From Bullera alba (taxonomy: Eukaryota > Basidiomycota > Tremellomycetes > Tremellales > Bulleraceae): a stretch of 64,000 nt of DNA. Made by a program: the position numbers and the translations under genes. Numbering within the stretch: position 1 is the first letter of the stretch; each line of letters begins with the position of its first letter. The stretch is from contig BCIX01000001.1 in NCBI GenBank assembly GCA_001600095.1, positions 7,899,198-7,963,197 on the forward strand, given 5' to 3'. Below the pieces are notes generated by a model. It had not been told where the DNA came from and did not search any database. It was given only the letters and a program-made list of their open reading frames with translations. Shown here piece after piece: positions 56,234-64,000 of this stretch.

Positions 56234-59200
56234 ATGCCTTTCATCGAGCCCAAAGCGCCTACCTTTGTCCGATCCCAGATCAAGGATAATTGGTCTTTCA
56301 GCCAGGTCTCCTCGGAGCATTTCCCCTCTGTCAAGGAGACATGGGAGAGTTGTAAAGTGCCAACATCAGTTCATGTCGAGTTGAAGAGACTGGGCAAGAT
56401 CTCCGACCCGTTCAAAGACCTCAACGAGTGGGAATGCCAATGTGAGTCGGCGGCAGTCGTGTCGATGAGGACGTGTCTGACTCGTATAGGGATCCAAGAA
56501 GCCGATTGGGTCTTCAAGACCTCTTTCGAGGTCAAGGAGGCGGAGCTGAAGAAAGACTGCGTGGATCTCCTGTTCGAAGGGTTGGACACTTATTGTACAA
56601 TCTCGGTGGTAAGTCCAGCTCTCCCCTCCAATACTCTTTCTGACCCGGCTACAGAACGGGCAAGAACTCACCAAAACGGACAACATGTTCCACTCGCACA
56701 GAGTGCCCTGTAAATCCGTTCTGAGGGTGGGAAGCAACGACCTCGAACTGCACTTTTCCAGCCCATGGCACGAGGCCAGAGTCGCCGAAGAGCAGAATGG
56801 CGGGGCTAGAGCTCTCTGTGAGTGACCACCGTCCGCACAGGATCATCAATGCTGATCGGCGTACAGTCAACGGAGCTTCGAACCGGCTGTACTCTAGGAA
56901 AGCGCAGTACGGCTGGGGCTGGGACTGGGTGAGTAACCTCCAACACGAATCTCAGGCCCTACTGACCTACTTGTAGGGACCAATCATGATGACTGTCGGC
57001 CCATGGCGAGAGACTTTTGTCGAGAGCTACGATGTTCGACTGGACGAGATCCGAATCGACACCGCCCTCTCTGGCGAGAGATACGACCAAGCAAGTCTTA
57101 CCGCACAAATCGCCCACTCGGCTACCTCCAGCGAATACACGTACGACGCCTATCTACGTGACGCAGAGGGCAAGGTGGTCGAGGCTGTCGAGGATCAACT
57201 CCCGACCCAGAAGATCGACTGGAGCTTCTCTGAGGGACAAGTGGACGCCTGGTACCCCAAGGGATATGGCAAACAGGCTTTGTACACCCTGGAAGTCGTG
57301 CTCAAGGACTCGGTGAGTTGTCAGAACTCGAATTGGGGAGTCACTTGCTGATGTTTTGCAGAAGGGCACCATCCTCGACAGCGTGACCAAGCGAACTGCC
57401 TTCAGAAGCGCAAAGGTCGTACAGGAGCCTCTCGAGGGTCAGGATGGAACCAGCTTCGTGTTCGAGGTGAACGGTATCAGGATCTTCTGCGGGGGTAGCA
57501 ACTGGATCCCAGCGGACAGTTTCCTTACGGAGATCGAGCCGGGGAGGTTCAGACGATGGGTCGAATTGATGGTGAGTCGGTCGGGAGCATCCATATGGAA
57601 TTATTGCTGATTGTTGTGAATAGGCGAGAGGAAACCAGAACATGCTTAGAGTGTGGGGAGGAGGCGTCTATGAGTCGGAAGAGCTATACAAGTGAGTCCG
57701 TCTCATTCCCCATATTCCAGTCCGAGCTGATTTGGGTATTAGCGCGTGCGACGAACTCGGTATCCTGGTCTGGCAGGACTTCATGTTCGGCTGTGGTCTG
57801 GTGAGTCTTGTGCCCGTGGAAGGTCTAGGTGATAGAACTGACAATCTGCGCAGTACCCCTCCTACCCGAAGATGAACGACAGCATCAAAGCCGAAGCCGA
57901 AGCTACCGTCATTCGACTCCGAGACCACCCTTCGGTTGTCATCTTTGCCGGAAACAACGAGGACTATCAGGTCGCCGAGGACGCAAAGGTCATCGATTAC
58001 AGTGATGAATCGGGCGACTACATGAACTCCAAGTTCCCAGGGTGAGTCACACCAGCCGCCTCCCCTTCTCTCCATCTTGAGCGTGAATGCTGACGACTGC
58101 AGACGACACATCTACGAGATTCTGCTTCCCGAAGTCGTGGAACGACTCTCCACCGTGTTCTACAGCCGGGGCAGTCCCTACGGCGGGGCATCATCGGGCG
58201 ACTTGACTGTCGGGGATGCTCACCAGTGGAATGTCTGGCACGGGACGCAAGAGCCCTGGAACAACTGGGACAAGCTGGCAGGTCGATTCGTCTCCGAGTT
58301 TGGAATGCAGGGCTACCCCGATCGCCGAACGGTCGACACCTGGAGCGACGACAAGAAGCAACTGTTCCCTCAGTCCAGAGTCTCCACGAACCACAACAAG
58401 GCGGTGAGCATCCCAGCTCCACTCCACTTCTCCCTACTGTTTCAATATACCTTGCTGACACCCGATAGGACGGTTTCGAACGTCGACTCGAGCTATACCT
58501 CATGGAGAACTTTAGACACGCGTTCGACATGCCCTCGTACATCTACTACACCCAGATCATGCAGGCGGAATGCCTCGCGGCGGCATACCGACTCTGGAGA
58601 CGAAACTTCAAGGGCAAGGGCAAGGAGTACACCTCTGGAGCGCTAGTCTGGCAGATCAACGACTGCTGGCCATGTGTCTCGTGGGCTATTGCCGATTACT
58701 ACCTCAGGCCAAAGTGAGCAAAACCCGACCTGTCCGAGCCATCGCTAATAGCTCTGCAGGCCCGCGTTCTTCGCTATCGCCAGAGAGCTCCGTCCATACA
58801 CTGTAGGAGTGAGTCAACGAACAAGGAATACTGTCTTGTTGGCTCGTGCTGATCCTGTGTTAGATCGCTCGAAAGGACATCAAGACGATGCGAAACAAGG
58901 CCTCGTCCGCTCTGTTCGACATCAACCAAGAGGTGTGCCACACTCATCACTCTGCCTCGCGGCGCATATACTGACTCTGTCCGCAGATGCAACTCTGGGG
59001 CTGCAACTCTACTCTATCTACCAAATCGGTCGTCGTCGTCCTCGAGTCTTTCAACCTCAACACGTCTCAGCGATCTCAGAAGGAGTTCAACGTCGAGCTC
59101 GCCCCGAACGCATCCACCGAGATCTGGAAGGGCGACGTCCCCGATCAACCCATCAGGACAAACGACGCTCAAGTCCCCGAACCGATCATCGTCCAAGCGA

Positions 59201-59502
59201 GGCTGTACGACCCTAAAGACCGAAACACCGTGTTGGCGCGTTATGCAAACTGGCCCGAACCGTGGAAATACCTCGAGTTCCCAGACGCCAACCTCCAGAT
59301 CAAGGTCACGGGCGATGAGATCGAGTTGTCGGCCGACAAACCCATCAAGGGCGTCATCCTCGATACGGAGGGTGATGACGACGAGTGCGAGTGGTCTGAC
59401 CAAGCCGTCGACCTCTTCCCAGGAGATGTCCAGGTGATCACGGCAAAGGGCCTCAAGGGAAGAAAAGTCACTGCGAGGTTCATTGGCGATGGCTCTGCGT
59501 AG
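56234..59502 (+). CDS. Beta-mannosidase (GH2, type B-like)
   Basis: ATG at 56234 without a signal peptide, stop 59500-59502, about ten introns. The N-terminal sugar-binding domain has WVFKTSFEV, FEGLDTYCTISV, VNGQELTKTDNMFHSHRVP and the family block RKAQYGWGWDWGP. The catalytic barrel contains GGSNWIPADSF, MLRVWGGGVYE, LGILVWQDFMFGC, PSVVIFAGNNEDY (acid/base Glu) and RFVSEFGMQGYP (nucleophile Glu in SEFG). QINDCWPCVSWA closes the barrel. Lack of a leader and of a secretion signal fits the intracellular 'B' group, which hydrolyses imported mannobiose and manno-oligosaccharides. This matches the neighbouring transporter. Intron positions were followed by the motif frame. Confidence 0.92.
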
Positions 59503-59895
59503 ATGTTTGGTCTTTGGTGATTAGTTGGGCTTTCTGTAGAGATCGTAGAGAATGTATCAGTATTGTCAATCACCGTCTACGAGACAGTCATTCTGCTTGG
59601 GTCAGCCTGCTCGAGTTATACTTCCCCGCTCGTACGCCGAACCTCAGATTGGCTCTCACACCTCAGGAGCTCACGGCACCAAAGGGTTTCGGTTGATCTG
59701 CGAAGCTCATCATCCCGGCAGCAGGGTGCGTACCGTCACAAGTCTGCGCTGAACACCGGATCAACACCTGCAGATGTGCATGCTGATCAAATACAACCAC
59801 GATCACCTTTCGTGTCTATCACGTCGAGAACAACGTCGACCTAGAAGCACTGATCAGCGTCTCCCATCCTAAGGACACCTTATCTAAGCCCCTGC
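59503..59895. other. Convergent 3' region
   Basis: 393 bp between the ends of the beta-mannosidase (plus) and the Zn2Cys6 factor (minus). No gene is seen. Confidence 0.5.
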
Positions 59896-62793
59896 TCACC
59901 AATACTCGTCGTCATTCGCACCCAGCGTATCCTCTGGCATGCGCATAAACTCCTGCAACTGGATGAGGAACTCCGGCTGGCCCTCCATCATGTCCCCTCC
60001 GACGACCTGGCCTCGGGCGGGGGATCCAGCGCGGGACTCTGTCCCAATGGCACGAAGGGTGCGTCTCACGAACCGCGCCACGTAGGCCGTAGCCACGTTG
60101 GTCTCGCCATTAGACGCTCGGGTGTGGGCGTGTAGGATCCGCTGGAGCAGCATGATCACTAGTGATTTAGAAGCTATAGTCGTCAAGTGGAATATCTGAG
60201 TCTGGATCAGCATCGAGACTCAGGTGCGCAGGTGGACTTACATTGCGTAAAAGCACGACTAGCGCCGATGTCATGCACGACTCGGTGTCCTGCATCAACT
60301 CGAGTTCCCCGTTCTCTGCCAGAATGTCAATCTGATCCGCAACACGAGTGGCATCCGCGAGGCAATCGTCTATCCGGGACTGGTCGTATGGCGCATTCTC
60401 GAGATGATGCCGCTTGATGATGAGCAGAAAGTCGAGCGTACACCAAAGACCGATATGCTCTTTTGAAAGGTCGAATCCGGGTTGTGGAGCTGCGAAAGAA
60501 TCATATCAGCGCCGTGAAACACACCCTACTCTGCTGTAGAAACGACTCCGAAAGGGGACTGTACTCACCCTCTTTGGTGAACCACTTTGCTAAGAGCGAC
60601 TCGCACTGGGATCGGATATTGTCCAACACCGCGTCGTAATACGCCGAGGAGGGGACTCTTGGCTCGCATATCGCTGCCCACTGGTCTTTAAGTTTACACA
60701 GTCTGTAAATGTCAGAGTTAGCCGCAGTCTCTTCGACTCGTTTGCGCTCATTCTGTCCGGCACATCAACACCGCCACGGAGGAGAATCCGCTCTGACCGT
60801 TGCCCTAGCTCATCTTCGCTATTGCCCCTGATTCCCCCATATCTCTCTTGGGGCGTCTCCAGATCCTTCCACTCCCCATTCATCCTAAAAGTGCCCGATA
60901 GACCGCCCACTCACTCGATAGAAAAGGCCACGTGCATGTCAACCGACGGACCCAGGTGGAGATGACTCCGAGCCCAGGACTCGGGCTGCTGGATCAGCGC
61001 AACTCTTCATAGTGGACTTACATCCGCCATATGGTTAGGCCGTATTGTCACCGGGAGGCCGTATGTCTGACTCAGCCTGCGAGATGGTCAGCTGTGCTCG
61101 GTGCATGGGTGAGCACTTACCCTCTGTCAAATGCTGTCGTGGCACTGCGTTAGTTATCCCACCTGGTCGATAGAGTACCAGCTCCTACGCACAGAATAGA
61201 CCTGGAAGGATCAGCATGTATACCTCTTCACGGCGGTCAGGACTCACAGAACCACGTTCTCTCGATGTTCTACCAATCCAGACGACAATCAGCCTCCAAC
61301 CATCTCCCACGCATCAGACCCCGCCTACGCACCAGGATCCGCCTCGCGGCCATCTCGTCTTCTGGCAAAGGCTGCTTCCTTGGGATATGCCAATACAGCT
61401 GATACCCGATCCTCAAAGCCGTGCCAATTTTGCGCCAGGCAGAGGTATCCGCCGGTTTCTTCCAGTACACCAATAGCATGATGGCCTGCACCACACCGAC
61501 GTTCGCTGCACCGGCAGTGATGGCCCGGTCCAGCAGTGTCTGCGCGTGGGAAAGCAGTTGAGCGTGCAAATCCGCTCTGCTCATCTTGCTAGCTGCGGCC
61601 AACACCGCGCAAAATAGGACGGTCGAGGTGCTCCGGAGGTACTGCAGTGTGTGCACTGGGAAACGATCAGCTCGGACAGGATGAACAGAGTGCAGGTGGG
61701 GACATACGCTTGGAGTCCAGTACCGCCACGAGATAGTTCAATCGATCGTGGAAGCTGTCAAGAGTCAGTGAACATCCAGACGTCGAATACCAAGATCTGA
61801 TCCAGTGACAGCCAACGCTCACAGTTCTACCAATGCGTGGGCCTCGAGCTCGCTCAAGATCATCAGGGTGACTAATCCCGTTAGTTTCCCCTCATTCTTC
61901 CAGCTCATACATTCACTCACCCGGGTCATCCCACTTCATTGCACCAGACTCTGCATCCGCCGACCGCTCCGTCCTGGCTGTTGCCCTGGGATGATTGTGG
62001 TAAAAGGGGAGATTTGGCGCATTGACTTGCAGTGTGCCGTCCTCCGGATCGAGATACTCTGACAAATCTAGGTTGGTTTTACCATTTCCATTCCCTTCTA
62101 TACCACTTGTGCCGCCTGTATCATCCACACTGCCCAAGTCGCCGTGCGAGTCGCCGGTCATTGGATCATGAGGCTCGGAATACGTCTGGGATACCGTCAT
62201 ATCAAGTCCATTGAACGGTTGGTCGTTGAGTCCAGTCGGATTCCACGGTTGGGAGAGGTGTGATGGTCCAGCTATAGGTGGTGAGAGGGACGATGGGATC
62301 GTGTTTTGTGCTGGATGAGGCATGGCATGATTGGTTGTAGTCGAGTTTGACATGGCGGGATCTGTGTATCCATTCCCGTTGGTAGTCGTGCTCGTATCGC
62401 GCCTGAGTTCATCAGCCACCTCGATTGTAGTCCGATGGACAATGGGGTTTACATACCCCTCGGTGTTGGTCCGCGTCGGTCGACCACGGCGTTTCGTCAC
62501 TGGAGGGAGGGTACAAGCCAATCCCTGCAATACTGCCATCTCATGAGCGCCGAGTCCAAACATCTCATCTCTTGCACTCACGACACCGGGTACAGGCTTG
62601 ACTGAATCCATGACCTCTCAAACAGCGGACTTTGGTGGCTCTACACGCTTCACACCTATACTGCCGTCAGCGTCGATGACTGACTTGATCCCGCTATGAC
62701 TGACGCCAATTTTGCTCGAGAGGGACCTGTCCGATTCTGTGTCGATGCCGAAGTCGACGTCTCCGCTGTCTGTACGAGTGACTGTTCCATCAT
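59896..62793 (-). CDS. Zn(II)2Cys6 transcription factor
   Basis: ATG at 62793 (MMEQSLVQTAETS). Two 49-nt introns were needed to complete the zinc cluster. KLACEACRATKVRC arises across the first, and ACTRCLLQGLAC across the second, giving C-x2-C-x6-C-x9-C-x2-C-x6-C. It is followed by the basic linker TLPPVTKRRGRPTRT. A long Asn/Ser/Pro-rich region follows. Then comes a fungal-specific factor middle domain with VGVVQAIMLLVYWKKPADTS and WRKIGTALRIGYQLYWHIPR, then AARRIL. The C-terminal exon has FVRRTLRAIG and ends TLGANDDEYW (stop 59896-59898). Between 60200 and 61250 several small exons join by eye only. It is convergent to the beta-mannosidase, so regulating the transporter and mannosidase is plausible but unproved. 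Confidence 0.82.
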
Positions 62794-63466
62794 TGCCGTA
62801 GACCAAAGTGTGAGATGACCAGATACTTGGCCAGACCTAGATGCACAACAGGGAGATGAGTGCGGTGAACCATGTAGGCGGCAAGAGCCCAAGACTGTCG
62901 ACCGGTTCCCCACGCCGCGCTAATTACCCGAAAAGCCATTAGGACGGGAAGGGGATCTGCAGTTCTGGCAATTAGCGATTTCGTAATCCTGACCTCCCCC
63001 ATTACGAATTCTGACTAATGGCGGGGCGAGTGGCAGAGCAGACACCTTTCATAACCGATCGACCGCCAGGCCGATGTAGCCCAGTCAATCAGTTGCATGC
63101 GCCGTCACTGAGCTCTTCCTTAGCCGGGATGAGGTCTTGCGTCGCCTTTTGGTAGTCGTTTGCATATATACGTGCACAATAGATGTCATTGATCAATAGC
63201 TACAACATAGATGTTATCCTTTGTTCTGAATCGCCTTTTTGCAGTATCCGGCAGAAGACTGCGGCCATTGTTCTAGCCCCCATCCCGATCTTCCAGCCAG
63301 ACAAGATCTGACCAAGCTAGTTCCGAATTGGTGGTCCATTATAGATAGATAACAAGCTTTCCCTTAGGCGAGGTGACACCATTCTTGAGCTCTTCGCACA
63401 CCACTGCTGCCGATACCAACGCCTTCGATCCAATTGGCAAAGCGGGCCGGACCTAGCCGTTCCAGG
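62794..63466. other. Intergenic region
   Basis: 673 bp: promoter of the transcription factor and 3' flank of the gene at the right edge. No gene is seen. Confidence 0.5.
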
Positions 63467-63950
63467 TTATAGTGTCGCACCATAGGTCGGTTGGATCACC
63501 GGCCTGACAATGATAATCTCCTTTGGTCTCGATGTCCATTGGTATAGCAGACCCAGGAGGAGTAACACCGCCAATCCCATCAACCCCGTCATCATCGGGT
63601 TCTCAGTGATGGCCTCCACCGCGTCTCCATGTGATTTCACTGCGACCTGTCCACCTTCACCGGTCGTCCCCTCCCCAGCCTCATCTACCTTCTCGTCCCC
63701 CTCGCTCGAGTCGTCCGACTCGCCGGCGGTCGAAACACCAAACTCGTCGGGATGCGCCTTGACGTGTCCCCGGATCTTCTTGGTCAACTGCTGATGATGC
63801 TCCTTCTGCCCTTTGATCACAGCGGGCGTGATTGTCGATTTCAGCCAAGAGCCAGAGGACCAGTCGCATTGAGTGGTGCAGTACATCCGAGTAGCGGGTT
63901 TGCCCCGCAGGACCGTTTTGCTGAGACATGTCCGTGTGCGGATCGTGAAT
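63467..63950 (-). CDS. GRAM/VASt-type sterol-transfer protein, C-terminal exon (partial)
   Basis: Exon start at 63950 after acceptor ttctcctag. The 5' part is beyond the window. It reads FTIRTRTCLSKTVLRGKPAT, RMYCTTQCDWSSGSWLKSTI and TPAVIKGQKEHHQQLTKKIR, the end of a VASt (StART-like) domain where 'W...SWIKGxIExxAxxGQ' is conserved. An acidic Ser-rich linker follows, then one C-terminal membrane helix (MTGLMGLAVLLLLGLLYQW) and a short tail ending PTYGATL. This order matches Lam/Ysp2/Gramd1 proteins, which sit at ER contact sites and move sterol between ER and plasma membrane. The upstream GRAM/PH domains are not visible, so assignment rests on the VASt end and the anchor. Confidence 0.72.
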
Positions 63951-64000
63951 CTAGGAGAAGTTAGCTCAGGTGGAGATACCGAGACTGCCTGAGCTAGACT

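Noticed and set aside
1..64000. tRNA, rRNA, CRISPR or transposon
   Set aside because: I found no cloverleaf with an intact GGTTCRA arm, no spaced direct-repeat array, no transposase or reverse-transcriptase motifs and no terminal repeats. A tRNA scan would settle the first point.

Overview
The window is nuclear DNA of a basidiomycete yeast of the Tremellomycetes type (Cryptococcus/Kwoniella-like). Genes lie on both strands and are cut by many 45-65 nt GT-AG introns with CTRAY branch sites. The gene content is fungal: a Cryptococcus-type intersectin, RTA1-like proteins, Zn2Cys6 factors and cytochrome b2. Gene models below were spliced by eye, so exon edges are firm only where frame and family motifs agree. 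I saw no tRNA, rRNA, transposon, virus or CRISPR array.

Left part (1-10.6 kb): a tail-to-tail pair of F-box-like paralogues (525-1990 + and 2521-4873 -), each carrying one apparent frameshift. Both use a 2-nt exon. The minus copy has four of them, alternating with 52-nt exons of an 18-residue repeat. Next come two tandem small secreted proteins (5314-5907 and 7560-8180, both -) and a metallo-beta-lactamase-fold protein (9479-10629 +).

Middle (11.8-40.6 kb), mostly conserved genes: a DHA1 drug/polyamine-type exporter, a ketopantoate-reductase-like enzyme, mitochondrial cytochrome b2 (L-lactate dehydrogenase), an F-box-like hypothetical, a secreted GH18 chitinase-like enzyme with an N-terminal chitin-binding-like module, a Pan1/intersectin (CIN1-like) endocytic scaffold of about 6.4 kb, two tandem RTA1-like membrane proteins, the ROK1 ribosome-assembly helicase, endonuclease III (NTH1) and an NAD-dependent epimerase.

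Right part (41.2-64 kb): an array of six small, helical, signal-less paralogues on the minus strand (41273-47196), with duplicated upstream cassettes, one frameshifted member and one relic. This is the best candidate for an undescribed family. It is followed by a probably broken F-box/LRR gene and by protein phosphatase 5 (PPT1), whose two metal-site motifs sit on 8-nt and 16-nt microexons. Next is a likely mannoside-use cluster: a sugar-porter transporter and a GH2 beta-mannosidase read divergently from one 1.2-kb region, with a Zn2Cys6 regulator convergent to the mannosidase. The right edge cuts a GRAM/VASt-type sterol-transfer protein.
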